The notes beneath the pieces were generated by a model. The model was not told the DNA's origin, did not search any database, and saw nothing but the letters and a program-made list of their open reading frames with translations. Both the position numbers and the translations under genes were made by a program. A stretch of DNA of 64,000 nucleotides from Sinohyriopsis cumingii (Eukaryota; Mollusca; Bivalvia; Unionida; Unionidae): contig CM068825.1 of the NCBI GenBank assembly GCA_028554795.2, positions 157,857,053-157,921,052 on the forward strand, in the 5' to 3' direction. This document shows, piece after piece, positions 10,620-24,130 of this stretch (position 1 is the first letter of the stretch; every line of letters starts with the position of its first letter).

Positions 10620-13075
10620 AATAGCGCGGAGGAGCTAGCTCGAGAGAGCTTGCTCCCCTACACCTGTTACATTCAAGACATTTGACATTTTCGCGTGTGT
10701 GACCGAGACTACTATCGATTCTGACCACCGTAAATTGTCGTACGTCGTTAGGAAAATATTGTCACAACATTATTGTGTTACAGCAGGTGCAGTGATTATT
10801 TAGTCTTTGTTTCAGCGCCATGATAAATTCAACCTCGAAATCAAACTGACCCTGTTGCTTTGCCATCTCACGCATAACCAGCTAATTTTTTCTACACCGC
10901 GTTGGTTGTTGGTGTAGTTGATACAACAGGTCTTGTTGGCAACTCCATAACGTAGACAATTATACTAAGCTGATATATTTTTGTGACTCGCGACACAGCC
11001 AGATAAACTGAATTTGACCATTTGATGCGATCGTCGACAATCCAGATATTGGTATCTGAGATTGTTAGCCCCTACGAAGAATGAATTGTTATCGCATAAC
11101 CTAGAGTCCAGCACGATATATTTAGTGACAGCACCTGCTGTACAGAATCTACTGGAACCTCAACGATATCATTAAGAACCAGTTTTTGTTGTGTATCCGT
11201 TCCAGGAATGTCCACGTGTGTATTTTGTCGACGGATATCTGCAGGGCGATAACATAGTCGAACTGGTAGATTTTGAAATTTTTCTTTGTAAATCTCAAAT
11301 AATCTACGTTGAAATGTATCACGGACGTTTTCTCGTGATGCAACTATCAGATCATAAGATCGCCATGAGTTTCAGAATTCAGACACAGGTGTCCCTTGAA
11401 ATACGGTACGCATTATTTCACACTGAATCTTGTCCGGTTGTAATCTGATTAGCGATTACAACTGTCATAATGTTTCATCGCGTGATTGATGGTCATACAA
11501 TATTTCTTTGTTGTGCCTAACGTAATATTTTAGCCAATCATACGGTGATTCTCCTCTAAACGGAGACGGTTGTCCATCATCACCGCACATGGTAATTGCA
11601 GTGTTTTTCGTCGACACCCAGTCGAGAAACATTTCTAAAGTATCTCTGGACACGATGCATATTTCGTCCCAGATAATGATTTTTGGAATATATTTTTCAC
11701 CCATTCGCTCGGCGGTCCACACTTCACCACGCCATCGACAAAAACTCCACGCTGTTTCATCACTATGGCAAAACGGTGAGTTGGCGTCAACACAATCATG
11801 TCAGAGTTTTTAAATAATTATATCGCACGTGTTGTTTTCTCAGAGCCACAAGGACCATTAAGATAGACCGTGCCATGTCTCGTGATTGCATCATTCACTG
11901 ACAGAGACGATGGTGGTTCTGATAATTTATCGTTTCGGTAATAAGTGCCGACTGGTTTAACATCATCACTTGCGTCGATAAATGGTTTCACAAGATCCAT
12001 TTTCGATCGAGTTATATAAAATAAATCCGTTGCTACTCTAACACCATCCGCTGTAAAAGAACCGTTTGATTATCGAAAACAGGTTTATTGACAAGTATGC
12101 GAGCATCGAAGATCTCAAATGAGTAAACTGTGGCGAATCAACGTCGTAGTAGTTGACTATCGTGCCAATATTTATTCAGTCTCGCGTGATTGCACTTTGC
12201 CTGTATGATGTTATTGCAGAGGATACAATCAGCGACGTTAAAATAAAACTATGTAACAAATACCGTAATAGCACTATTGGAGCCCGACCACGTTGATTAT
12301 TTGCACAACAATCGTTTAGATTAATTCTGGTATCCGGTTCATTAAAATGACAACCGGATGAATACTAGCTGAGAACTCGAATGATTCAATCTCGGCAAAT
12401 CCAGTCAGATCGTAGTCGACAGGCTGTGAATCGTTTATTGCTACTTTGGTCATTTCGTGTGTTGGATGACCGAATCGTTCAAACTACGTTTGACATTCGC
12501 CGTATCCAAGAAAACTAGCCGGATAAAATGCCACATTGTCAACTGAGATCATATAGACGAAATTATATTTTGTGTTCCAGAGACCACCATGTCCAAACTC
12601 GACACAAGATCGTGATATATCGTAGAGATATTCTTTTGGAGTTGGACGCCATGAATTTTTTTTGTGCTATATGAGCCACATCAGACGACTTAGTAAGACA
12701 GTTATTGAGTAATTCATCACTGTCGCCGTCATATTTTACCGCAGTCTGTTTCATCGCACGTCGGAGAGACTCCTTCTGATAAAGTATACCAGACGGTAGC
12801 ACAAACTGAACAAATGTTGATTCATCTGTGGCAGATAAATCTGCGTCATCACCGTGAAATAGCCAGACGGATACAGGGTCACGCACACGCAGGCCTAATG
12901 ATGTGTTGTGGTTCAATCTCGGCTAACCTCTCAATTTCCCTCTTGGTTCATAACTCGTTTATCTAATTTAGTAAATTATTTGCGTAATTTTTGACCTTGG
13001 GAAAGCTGGTTTTATCCCGGTAAGACTAAAATACTGTTCTCGCAGCTGCTTTGCGACAGTAGAATTAGTCATTAT
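10620..13075 (-). pseudogene. DNA polymerase B - SF1 helicase - HNH-like fusion, broken
   Basis: Read on the minus strand in order: N-terminus at 13075 (MTNSTVAKQLREQ); a region with RVRDPVSVWLFHGDD (about 12890); polymerase motif A-like VDNVAFYPASF (about 12530); palm segments LLRYLLHSFILTSL (about 12260) and HLRSSMLAYLSINL (about 12105); a motif C-like RVATDLFY (about 12030). The helicase follows: Walker A NGPCGSEKTTRAI (a Gly replaced by Glu), motif Ia VLTPTHRFA, DEIC box IIWDEICIVS (about 11665), motif III GDDGQ, motif V GYAITIHSS with a stop inside, motif VI VYLAVSRV. A zinc/HNH-like tail (RIDSSLGHTRENV, CLECNRCRG, about 10620-10730) ends it. Single polymerase-helicase fusions of this type are known in some Polinton-like elements. 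I see no 3'-5' exonuclease motifs. More than eight stops or frame changes. Confidence 0.8.
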
Positions 13076-13432
13076 TATTTACAAGAAAAGTGATTTTTTC
13101 AATTGAGCTTTCTCCAATAATATAATATGAGAAGATGGCTCATGATCGGATCAGTCACACCTTGTGAAACAAACTGTCGTGGTGAGTAGTGTGGTTACCA
13201 CACATGGCCAGTGTTCGCCGTGGCAGTACTGGACCAGAATCACGTCTGAAATGTGGTGCTGGGGAGAACATGATTATGTGTTTCTTGTGGTGACGAAAAT
13301 ATCGTGCGCTTAAACGATATTACGAGAAACGGTACGTTCTGATGACAGCAGAATAAAAGACGCAGAGGATTATCTCGAGAGATATTCCTCTGCTGACAAA
13401 TAATGTTATATTAGAAGAAGACAAATTTATAT
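13076..13432. other. Spacer inside the older element
   Basis: No supported gene. A 29-codon + strand frame starting at about 13204 is too short to judge. This is probably the divergent promoter region between the polymerase (-) and the HNH gene (+). Confidence 0.3.
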
Positions 13433-13949
13433 ATGGAGCAAAATGAAAAAGAGATTGATTTCGATGAATTTAGATGTCATCCAATATTTACTAACTACGA
13501 GGCCAATCGAGCCGCTGTTATTATGCATTGTCGACTAAAAGAAAACTCTCGGTAATTTCAACAAGATTAGGTACCTCATTGCTTCAATTCCAGAAAATAA
13601 AAAGAAAATAAAAAAGATCTTTTGCACAGATTTTTATGAGTGTTTTAACGGCGTTATCAACGATGGGCTAGTTATTGATCACGTGAACTCAAATAGAAGA
13701 GATAATGATTTGGAAAATTTACATGCCATCACACAAATGGAGAATACAATACGTGCTAAACTTAACAGAAGCAAAAGAACCACACTAAAACCTTTTAGAT
13801 CAATAAACCTTGCCACATGAGAAACAAACATTTTTAAGTCGACTTATGCGGCTGGAAAATATTTTGACATTTATTCAGGAGCACTATACTATGCTGCAAA
13901 CTGCATAATAAATTCAGCCATGTCAAAGAGATTTAACCAAACAATAAAA

Positions 13950-13955
<6 letters not shown>
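13433..13955 (+). pseudogene. HNH endonuclease, broken
   Basis: A start at 13433 opens with MEQNEKEIDFDEFRCHPIF. After 39 codons the frame stops and the neighbouring frame continues with the HNH core: GLVIDHVNSNRRDNDLENLH then AITQMENT. The D-H, central N and following N-L pattern matches the HNH/homing-endonuclease family found in many large DNA viruses and Polinton-type elements. An in-frame stop near 13818 cuts a C-terminal part that reads KYFDIYSGALYYAANC. The coding part runs into the (TA)n repeat. Family assignment by motif; function inferred to be DNA nicking or element spread, now lost. Confidence 0.65.

Positions 13956-14024
<69 letters not shown>
13955..14024. repeat. (TA)n microsatellite
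   Basis: A 70-bp TA run abutting the end of the HNH remnant; it may mark the old right edge of the element. Confidence 0.95.
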
Positions 14025-14026
<2 letters not shown>

Positions 14027-14499
14027 TACAATAAATAATTTACTATAAAGTTCATACTAGTCAGTGGTTCAGTATAACGTAATTTTTTTATTACAGTGAA
14101 TTGCATGGAATCCAATTCGACTCACAGTTTAGACATACACAGGTCACATTTCAAGCGCTGCTAATAATAAACATTGTGACGCATTTACCTGCTAATAATA
14201 CTAATCAATACCTATATACATAACAGAACAGGCATGATTTAAAATACTCAGATACTTTAAAAGATTTCCTGTCTGTTGATACCGATAAAATTATCTGTGT
14301 ATACCGATACAATTATTTGTGATCACCGCTAGTATCGTTGTTGTAATTTATTTCAGTTGTGTATTCGCCACCGTAACACGTTCAACAGACTACAGACTAC
14401 CTGTTAAGCGGATGATGTACACAATTTCAAGTGCTCGTAAACTGATAGACCGCTTGTATAAAAATCGCTCAGTAATTTTCCATTGAGGTTAGAATGGAC

Positions 14500-14770
14500 C
14501 AGAATGTGCGAAAATCACGCAGTATGCACGTGAGGTCAGCATGGATAGTCACCAGTGCCAGCAATTTTTTATTGAGGTGAGCATGGATAGTAACCAGTGC
14601 CAATAATTTTCCACTGAGGTCAGAATGGACCAGAGTGGGAGAAAATCACGCTGTATACACGTGAAAGTAATTTTCCATTGAGGTCAGCATGGACAGTGTC
14701 CAATGCCAGTAATTTTCCATTGAGGTCTGCATTGATAGTAACCAGTTCTCCAACCAGGCTTACATTAAAG
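14500..14770. repeat. Degenerate tandem repeat
   Basis: Imperfect units built on AATTTTCCATTGAGGTCAGC and ATGGATAGTAACCAGTGCCA recur four to five times with length differences. No long reading frame. Confidence 0.75.
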
Positions 14771-15381
14771 GACTAGGATTGTCTTTTGGTAACTAGTATT
14801 TTCAAAGGTAGAAATTGCCTTTTTAGCTCTCGTTTTGCAAAATGGGGCCTTGATGAGGGGATAATGTCGATGCCCCTTTTTTGGTCGACCATCTTCTGCT
14901 GATCATGGTAGGGTTATTGTGTCTTATTCATTTCCAAGTTGGACCATGTGTGTGTTGTGCTGGAATTTGTCATGAATAGTTTAGGAAATGAATTATCTTA
15001 CCTTTCTGAAATTGGGAATATCATAGCCAGAAATATGATGGTAGTCTATAAATTTGTTGACTTCAACCATCTGGTGGAGTTTTGTTACCGAAACAGCGGA
15101 GACTGATGGTAGTGATGGAATCAAGGTTCCTAGCCGAAGAATCACATTTCTATGTCGGACTTTTGTTTAACAGCAAGTTAGAACTAATGTTATTGTTCAG
15201 TGTTGTAAGTTCTTTGCTATGTAGAACTTGTTATTATACTTCAATGTGCAAAATTGTTTACATTTGGTTGGGACTATTTCAAACCGTATTACTCATTTCC
15301 GCATCAGGACGTTGCACTCTCGCTCGATTCGCATCTCACCTTTATTATTTGTAAAAATCCTTTTTAAGTCCTGAACTCTTG

Positions 15382-15383
<2 letters not shown>

Positions 15384-15454
<71 letters not shown>

Positions 15455-15503
15455 ACGTGGTGTTACAGTATGTATGTATGTATGCATGTATGTATGTATG
15501 TAT
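15384..15503. repeat. (TA)n and (GTAT)n microsatellites
   Basis: About 68 bp of TA (15384-15451), then about 18 bp of unique sequence, then an imperfect GTAT/GCAT run to about 15503. Confidence 0.93.
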
Positions 15504-17327
15504 CTAGAGCCTTATTGCATCTCAGCACAATAGCGGTTATAAAGTGCCAACTGAGAGTATATGTTCGAAAGATCTAAATATGAATTGCAGAAGAATTTAA
15601 GGAAGATAAACTCTTCGAAACAAATATAATAATGAAGTACATCAGGATAAAACTTAAAATGTACAAGTGTTAACATTCTGTAAAATCATAAAAAATAAAA
15701 ATAAAGGTAATACCTGTGAAATCCTTGCTATATATACTATTCACTATATAATTCAATTCAACCGTATTCCCTCAAGAAATCCAAGATTTTCTCGTCATCA
15801 TACAGTTTCTTCCTGCAGCTGCCATCAAATGCTAATGTTTTACAGGGTGGAAGTCGAAGTACTCGAAAGAATGTGTTTCACACTCAGTGGTCACTGTCAG
15901 TGTATGTACTTGGGTTGAGGTTCATCCATCAAGAGGTATGCACGAGTCAGGTGTGTGTGTGTCCGATTATCGATGATCGTAACTTTGTTTGTGGAGATTT
16001 CATTTAACGATGTTTGCCAAGTATCAGGAACATGCTGATCTATACAATATTTTGAAGTCAGTTTATGAAATCTTCCATTCGGAATTGAGAGGTTTAAATG
16101 TATATCAAAGCTATGAATATGGCTGTAATTGCTGCAGAAAACATTGCGGCTTTATCCGGTAATTTGATTGAGATGGTGCCATGGGGTGCTGCAATGGCAG
16201 CTCCATCTTTGTCATTATATTTACCCTGAGAAAGGAGAGGATTTGTTGATGACTTTTTAATTATGGTAGTGATGGTTGGGGTTTACAACCAAGTGGGTGA
16301 ATTCGGAACACAGCATTTTACAGCGTTTCAACAATTATTTTTCCTGTCTCTGTGTGAGCCAAATTTCATTGACTCTGACGAGTCTCATCATCCGAGTCAC
16401 TGGTTGAATTATTCCCGATCCCTTTAAGACCAGGTCTCCCATGAATGTTTACTATTCCCATAACTTTCTTATCATTACTTCGTCATCTGTGCTGCTCACC
16501 ACCTTAGTGTCCTACCAGGAGACAAAGACTTACGCTAAATTTTTGTTGTTTTTTTTTTTTTTTCTGCAAAGGCTGCACAGGGTGATATACTCGAGCAAAG
16601 AAGAAACTTTGTTCAATTGTCCCTTGCCACCGCCCTCAAAGGCAACGTTCTTTATAAGGTCTGAAGAACAGCACTTTGTTGTTTAATCACCAAGGTTACT
16701 CTTAAAACATGTACACAAATGAGTTAAACTGAAGTCTTTTTAACACAGCGTCAGAAGCTTGACGTGACAAGCCGATTGATTAGACCTGGTGCTTCTGACC
16801 ACCCGTCCAACTGAAGTTGAAGACAAATTAGTGTGTTACATCGGCCCCTCCTTCCCTCAAATATCTGGGAACCTCTCCAAGAAAGATACGGAACGCAACC
16901 CACGGCAAACGTGTCCCTTCCACTCTGTCGCCTCTTAGGATATGAAGTGATTACGCATTGTGCCTATTTCCTCAACCCCGAACTCGCAAGGTGAAATATT
17001 TATAAAAATGGTAATGGTATAAATAAAGGATGAACAATAAGACACCTATGTGAGATTGGGGATTTTCTATCGGTAGATTTTCGGAAAGTATTTCAGTATC
17101 TTTAGACCGTGAAACGACCACGAGTCGTTTGATTTTTATGCCCAGTCTATCTATATTACCAACGCAACATTCGTCTCATATTGAAATTTAAGTACATTCG
17201 CCTAAATGCATCTTTTTGTTAATCAGAGTTGGATTAAGGAACACTGAGTGGTGACCGGTGTGAGCTCCGTAGTCTTTCTGTTCTTTATAGTTTCCTTTGT
17301 TTGTTCCCTCATAGGAAGAAGGAAACG

Positions 17328-17330
<3 letters not shown>

Positions 17331-17363
<33 letters not shown>
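17331..17363. repeat. (TG)n microsatellite
   Basis: About 16 TG units. Confidence 0.95.
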
Positions 17364-17366
<3 letters not shown>

Positions 17367-19697
17367 CGTGCGTACGTAGTGGTCCTATATCATTGAAATA
17401 GTATGTGGACCTTGTTCACATTTAGAATATGTATATCATAATATGACAAGAACTGTACCTAAATGCTTGCCTTAATATCGGCTTGAATTATTTTGAAGTT
17501 CGAAAAATCGCATATACCCTAACAGCAATCACTGAAATAGGTTGTCTCATGAATACATCCAATTGTTGAACTCATTCGTTTTCAAACAATAATTTATTGC
17601 AGGGTCATCATAATTATCATCGCTAGTGTTGTCATTTATGCTTATTATTATTAATATTATTATTATTATTATTATTATTATTAAATGAAAGAATCCCTAC
17701 AGGAGCCAAGCCCTGACTATGGTCTTGCCACTAATGTCATGCATGAGGTGAAGTCTTCATCTCAAGACGATGTATTCAGATTTCTAAAACAGTTTTCCTT
17801 TTCTTGTCCGTAACCCGATTTACATGTCTGTGTAAATCTATCTATCTATCTATCTATGAACAGTGGAACCTGTCTAAAAAACTACATAACGGGACCAGTC
17901 TCTTTGACTTTTAATATAATGATTATTTCAATTGACACAAGCTTTTAAACGAGTTTCTACTGTGAACGTATTGGTCTAGATGAAAAGTTTGGTTTGTAAA
18001 TTTTCTTAAAATTTAAAATCGAATATAATCTGAGTGTTGTAAAACTGGGAACTTTGGTGTCTGAATTTCAACACAAATTTCTTTATCTTAAGACCCAAAC
18101 TTCTTTACACAAACGTTGATATTTAAATCTAGTAAATCGGTTATATCTTGGACATGTTCAATACATTTCTGCTCAGAAAGTTAGAGAAATGGTTCCCCAT
18201 TGTTGCCATTAAATCGAAAAAAATCGCCCTTCATTATTTTTGCCAGCGTCCTCAAAGTCATCGCTAACGCCATCTTCACTCATTATATACATAATCATTT
18301 GCGATCTGATCTGTTTTAATTTCGCAGACGATCGAGTATATGTGTATGTGTAAACCCCACACATAAATACATGCATACACACACACACACACACTATATG
18401 TAATTCAATTTGGGGAGTGGGGGGGGGGAGAAAGCAGCAACTATATCATAATTTTAGAGCTCGAGGAGTTGAATATAGGGTAGATCGTCAAGCGGAACGA
18501 TCTTTAACATTTAATTAGACAATAATTTCACGATGTAGTTTTTACAAATCTAGGATATGTTCAGTAAGGACTTGTAAAAGGTCACATTATTTCATTTTCT
18601 GAAACTGTCAGATAAAAAACTGGAAAATATAAATTTGGTCAAGCAAGAGAGATCGTTCACACTTGTTGCCGGGATGGACAAGTTTATCCGGATTCCGCAA
18701 ATGTGATGGAATTGATGTCAGTCCGATAAACCAATATTTATTAGATGGCAACTGAAATCAAAATAACATCTTTCTTGTAAGAAGTGAAACCAAACAAACA
18801 TATTTTTTTCATCAAAAATTCCTCTCGATATATTTGAATTTGCCCTTCAATTCCTCTCGATATATTTGAATTTGCCCTTAAATTAAATCCCTAGCAAATT
18901 TTGCACATATTGTAATAGAAAATTTGTCATTTACAGAAAAGTTAACATAATTATGCTTTTACACTGTGGTAAATATTCGCGAATTGCTGAGCAGTTATAG
19001 ATGTATTGTAAATACCGTATGTGTACTTGAAAACGAATGATATTTGCGCGATTTCCTTATTCATTCAACAATTTTGAAAAAAAAATTTGCCTCCGAAATC
19101 CACACAATTGAAAATGATTCTCCCTTCAAGAACCACAATTAGAATTAACCACGAAACCTGCCCGAGATAACATAAAATCACTTTATTTTAGGTCGATATG
19201 TTTTAAAACAATTTTCGAAATCTTTTCTTCAAATCAAATTACTCTCTGCCACAGACTCACATCTAAGACAAAGGCAATAAACCCATATTCAAACACAGAA
19301 AGGGAACATACTTTCTTTTAGAGAAGGGAAAGTTGTTGCTTTGTCGAAACATCTAGGAGATCATTTTAATACTGTCCAGGGGTTTGTAATGTTGTGTTGC
19401 AAAAATTAAACCTGTTTTATGGTGCGCAAAATAAAGTTAGGATGAAGCTATTTAATCTTCGCAAAATGGCAGCTAAAGTAAAGAATGGTATTCTTACCAA
19501 TATAATTTTATGTTTGATCCCATTAAGATAAGGGAACTAGATGTCGGCGGGGGGGGGGGTTTAAAGCAAATTTTGATTAAGCGAAAGTTTGATTAGGAAT
19601 GGTTTTCAAAAATCACTTATATGTTCCATTGCAGTCCTGATATATTTCCCGTCTGTTAACGGATTAACCAAGGACTTCAGCTTGTTTAATCCCTCCG

Positions 19698-19884
19698 TAA
19701 TTACATAAGTACATGCTTAGGAATTGAATAAACAAATAGTGACATAATTACAGAAGTACATGCTTAGGAATTGAATAAACAAATAGTGACATAATTACAG
19801 AAGTACATGCTTAGGAATTGAATAAACAAATAGTGACATAATTACAGAAGTACATGCTTAGGAATTGAATAAACAAAAAGTGAT
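19698..19884. repeat. 47-bp minisatellite, four copies
   Basis: Four near-identical tandem units with core AAGTACATGCTTAGGAATTG then AATAAACAAATAGTG. Each copy contains AATAAA by chance. Confidence 0.92.
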
Positions 19885-21984
19885 GTAATTTAATTATTCT
19901 TAAGACTAAATTTTCTTCCTTGAAAATAAGTTTCATCTGAAAATTTACAATCAAAGCTGATAATCCAATTCTGGTAATGTTATTTTAGGTATGCACATGT
20001 ATGCACGGAATTCGAGTGCTTGGTGTCTCATAATATACTGTTTCCATTGATTCCTTGCCTAAAGAATTGTTCATTTATTTTACTTTTCTAAGACATTTGT
20101 TTTTTCTGGAAAACATTTCTGAGCTGAATGCTTACTAAATTTGAGAAGTTGTATGCAAGTGGGTTCAGATTGACAATCTATGCAGACTTTTTGCAGATTG
20201 CATAATTGTGGTATCTTTGATAAATTCGCTACAACAAATTGACTACATTTGACCTGAAATTTACTCCAAATTCACTAAAATGTATATCTTCGTATTGTTA
20301 TGAGCGCACTTATCATATATGTGTTGGCATACACATTTGATTTACTATTTTTGGCATGTATAAATTTTAAATATAACATTTATTATACATTTTTTGGAGT
20401 ACCTACAATTTACAGTTTTGGTAGGGAAAATTAAGAGGACCAAAAAGTGGTTTTATACATTGCTCGTGCGTGAAGAATTATAGTATATGGAACACTACTA
20501 ACAGGTCCGGATCAGGTCAGGTGCTAGTGGGGTGGTTTCCAAAATTTCAAAAGAGACGTGGCTTTCCTCGAAAGGACACCAAAGCAAATATATGTGTATG
20601 TTGACTCAAAATGTGCACAATACCCAATTAGTGTTTGCAAGAATAAAACAATGGTCAAATCTCAAGTGAAAAATGACTGCACGCTTGTGTATGTACGTTT
20701 GTTGGGGGGGGGGGTTATTTTGTTCTATTTTTCTTTTGTTTTTGTTTGTTCTTTTTGTACCCTGGGGGAGGGTGTCTGGAAATTCCGCCGGTTCTCCATA
20801 CTCCACCCAGTAACAATAGACTATTAAATTATGCGTATACTGTTTACTCCCATGTCACTATCACTCCCAACCCAGCATAGCGTCCTGTTTGTGTTCTTTC
20901 CGCAGATAACAACTTCTACTGTACGTTACTGTGTTATCATCCATGCCCACACCTTCATTGTTCTTATTTACCCTTGTCCCTACATTGCGACACATAACAC
21001 AAGGACACACAAGGGCTACTACTTTTGTCTATGAAATTTACCAGGGAAGACTATTTTAGTTATATATATGTGCAGACAAGATTAAAAGCGTTCCTTTTCA
21101 ATAGTACCAAATACGATATTAAAATAGAAAATTTTACAATGAAACAGCAAATTAAAAGGCCAACGTACAAAAATTGAATGTAAAGTTTGAAAAATTTACG
21201 CAAAGAATAATTTCATTTAGTTCCATATTGACTTTAAGTTTTTTCATGCATTAATTGCATTTAAACAAAACCGTTGATAATTATGCTTATCACTACATCA
21301 CGTTTCTCTCTCAAACTGAAACTCTGTATGTGGTGCAATAAAAAGCCAATATTAGGCATTAAGACAATATTATTAAAACTTCGAATCAAACTACTTAAGA
21401 GTCTTATAAAAATATACATAACTTTATAAATGATGATGATGATGGATTAACTGGGTTTTTTGAAGGATTTGGTCACGTGGACACGTTTTCAGATATATTT
21501 TTAACAAGGACAACCACACGACCAGTATAATATCTATTAGGACAGACTTTTTTAGTAAAAGTAATAAGACTGAAATTTTCTCTAAATTGTATTAGAAGTA
21601 ATTTTTGATTAAATTATATTGAAAGAAATTTTATATTAAAATATATTGAGATTAAATCCATTTATTTCGGTATTACAATTATATACTATTTAAAAAAGAT
21701 TGCGCCCTTATGAGCAAAAGGCAAAACTCTCTACACATTTCCCTTGTATCACAAGTCAGCATAAAACTACACTAGGTAAGTTTTGTAGATAGATGGACTA
21801 GACAAATTCCAAAGATTCATCAAAAATGGGTAATTGAGCTGACGTGGCAGAATTGTCTGTCTAATAAAGTACATAGATCCAGACTATATATAGCCTATAA
21901 GAAAATATGAAGCCTCACTTTGAGATTATGGCGAAACTCAGGAACCATACGCATGTCCATATTTGGATACTTCCTCAGAAAATG

Positions 21985-22054
21985 TATAAAAGCAGGAGAT
22001 CTGTTTGGCAACCAGTTCATTCGTAGGAATCTCAAAGAGACTTGTATCGTTACA
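21985..22054 (+). promoter_or_regulatory. Candidate TATA promoter with a short first exon
   Basis: TATAAAAG at 21985-21992 is followed after about 30 bp by sequence that ends in a good splice donor (ACAG then GTAAGATT, about 22052-22060). The arrangement looks like a TATA promoter and a non-coding first exon. Whether it serves the DSL-mucin gene downstream is unknown. Confidence 0.3.
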
Positions 22055-22711
22055 GGTAAGATTATCGTCTATATACAATTTTTTATATAGTATAAGGATT
22101 TTCTGTATTAATATGTTAACTTACCATCAGTACGTTGCAACACTGAATATTTCTTTACTATTCTTCAATATAATATATTGGAAAGTTTAATTGTTTGAAG
22201 AACTTATATTTACTTGTAACTATATTATTGATTATGGTAAAAACCAACGTTCGCTACCAACTTCATGCTCAGTAATAGTTAATTTAGAAGTAAAATACTC
22301 TTTAAATAATAGAGTTTAATATGTTGACATTTTAGAATAAATTCAGTAAAATATATTTCAATTACGGTATTAGTCTGAAATATTGAATTTTAGATTCTTT
22401 AGCTATCGTGAATTTATTCGATTTTTAATTATCAGTATTATATTCTGAAAGGCAGAAATGATACAAATGTATGATGTTGGTAAGTGAACGAATATCATAG
22501 TTTTATATGTATTTCTTATATCTGTAATGCAGGTTTATATAGATTGATATTGGAATGAAATTTTATATGTTGAGTATTTCAATAAAGTGAGTTCATTCGT
22601 CCGAATCTCAGAGGCGTGTGTCTATACAGAACCCGTACTCGCGCATCGCAATATTCCCCAGATGTAGCCGTATCTACACCGTTAAGTGTGACACCTTCTT
22701 TCAAGAGCGCC

Positions 22712-22744
<33 letters not shown>
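22712..22744. repeat. (CT)n microsatellite
   Basis: About 16 CT units. Confidence 0.93.
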
Positions 22745-22750
<6 letters not shown>

Positions 22751-23335
22751 GGGCAAAGACATTTCTTAACTGATGATTAATCCCTTTCATAAAACATCTA
22801 TGCAAGACAAACTTAACCTTCCAGCAATCGAAGACAGATGCAACATGTGTTCTTTTTGTATCTTCTATAAAATAAGATTTTTTTATTATTATCAAAACCG
22901 ATTTTCCTTCCCACATCCATATCGCCGAAACACATTGGTATAGTTATTCCTAGCACATGCCCCCCCCCCCCAACCCACACTAGAACACGCGTTTGTTAAA
23001 CATATGCATGGTCAGCTAAAAAAATTTTTTTTGCAAATAAGCCACAACACACATTTGTCTTAACGGAACTATGCATACAAGGGGATTCCTTTATTTACAA
23101 GCGATATATAGCTTATTTAGGAAAAGTTAAATAAAAAATGCAGACAAAAGTAAACCTAATTTCATGATTATTAGATTTTCGGTCTTTTTTCTTCAAAAAC
23201 CTTTCTGAAACTTTAAAACCGCTGTTTAAAGACTGGGTTAAGTTCCTCTTATATACAAATAAGGTACGATTTAAAAAGAAATCTCAATAGATAAATGATA
23301 CAAATTGCATTCAACAATGAAAATCTGAATGCAAG

Positions 23336-23452
23336 GATATTGTCTGACACGTATAATATATGTATATTATCTGATGCTATTGTCTGACACGTATAATATA
23401 TGTATATAATCTGATGCTATTGTCTGGTACGTATAATATATGTATATAATCG
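23336..23452. repeat. 40-bp minisatellite, three copies
   Basis: Three tandem units containing GACACGTATAATATATGTAT and a CTGATGC spacer; the third has one substitution (GGTACG). Confidence 0.88.
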
Positions 23453-24033
23453 TATTCATATATCTTGCTGTTACTACCAGAATGTCCTCATTTTATAAAT
23501 ATGTATATTGATGAAATCGCGCTGTTTTAATTTGATGAAAAATTATAACTTTAAATAGTTTTACCAAAACGTCATCATTGCCAAAGGAATTATTAGACGG
23601 GACATGAATGAAGGCACTGGTCATATTACATGACTATTTAAGTCAACAAGAACTTTTAAGAGAATAAACAATTTTGCTAAAATCACTTATATGTTATGGG
23701 CTATAAATGGGTGTATAGTCTATGGATTGATCAGGTAATACATGTACAATATCATTAAATCAGGTCGTGCAAATACAGGCTAATCAATCCCATATACCGT
23801 ATACACACATACAAGCAGATTCCCTCTGACGAAAAAGCTCTCAATAAAATTACCTAAGACGTAGATCTCAATGAGTACATGCAATTGTTTTCTTGGATAC
23901 CGAACAAGAGAGAAAAAAAACAATCTGACCACATGACGGTAAGTGACTAAAGTCTTGTTTCTGCGAATGAATTTTTTGTTATGTACATATCTCCTGTTGG
24001 GGTATATCCGGTGTGACCTGATGTGTCCTCGGT

Positions 24034-24041
24034 TATAAATA
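24034..24041 (+). promoter_or_regulatory. TATA box of the DSL-mucin gene (candidate)
   Basis: TATAAATA lies 90 bp upstream of the ATG at 24131, leaving room for a transcription start near the pyrimidine-rich TTCTGCTTTCTCC at about 24055-24067 and a 5' leader of about 65 nt. Confidence 0.45.
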
Positions 24042-24130
24042 TAGCGATGCGATTCTGCTTTCTCCGCATTTAATTCGCTTTTTTGGGTACCTCACTTGTT
24101 AAGACAATCTTACGTATTAATGATTGTATT

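Larger units (their letters stand above)
7340..13955. mobile_element. Decayed Polinton/Maverick-type element (older copy)
   Basis: Remnants of the hallmark Polinton gene set lie together: a capsid-type protein tail (+), a coiled-coil protein (-), an A32-type packaging ATPase (-), a PLA2-like domain (+), a retroviral-like integrase (+), a PolB-helicase fusion (-) and an HNH endonuclease (+). Nearly all carry several stops and frame changes. I found neither a major capsid protein nor terminal inverted repeats, so both ends are uncertain. The fused polymerase-helicase and the integrase lacking a visible chromodomain set it apart from the second element at 43.8-62.4 kb. The identification rests on recognisable motifs in each gene and is secure; the borders are inference. 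Confidence 0.85.
15504..21974. other. Gene-poor AT-rich stretch
   Basis: No gene or mobile-element protein could be supported on either strand. Simple repeats lie inside: (TG)n at 17331-17363, (ATT)n at about 17640-17685, (CA)n at about 18378-18394 and G-runs near 18418 and 19548. Several 60-90 codon frames (for example 15082-15354 and 20558-20827) lack recognisable motifs and were not accepted. Confidence 0.45.
22055..24033. other. Gene-free stretch
   Basis: No gene seen. It holds a (CT)n run at about 22712-22744, a C-run near 22961 and a 40-bp minisatellite of three copies at 23336-23452 (core GACACGTATAATATATGTAT). Confidence 0.45.

Noticed and set aside
15082..15354. 90-codon + frame with hydrophobic stretches
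   Set aside because: No motif, promoter or splice context; length is within chance expectation for this window.
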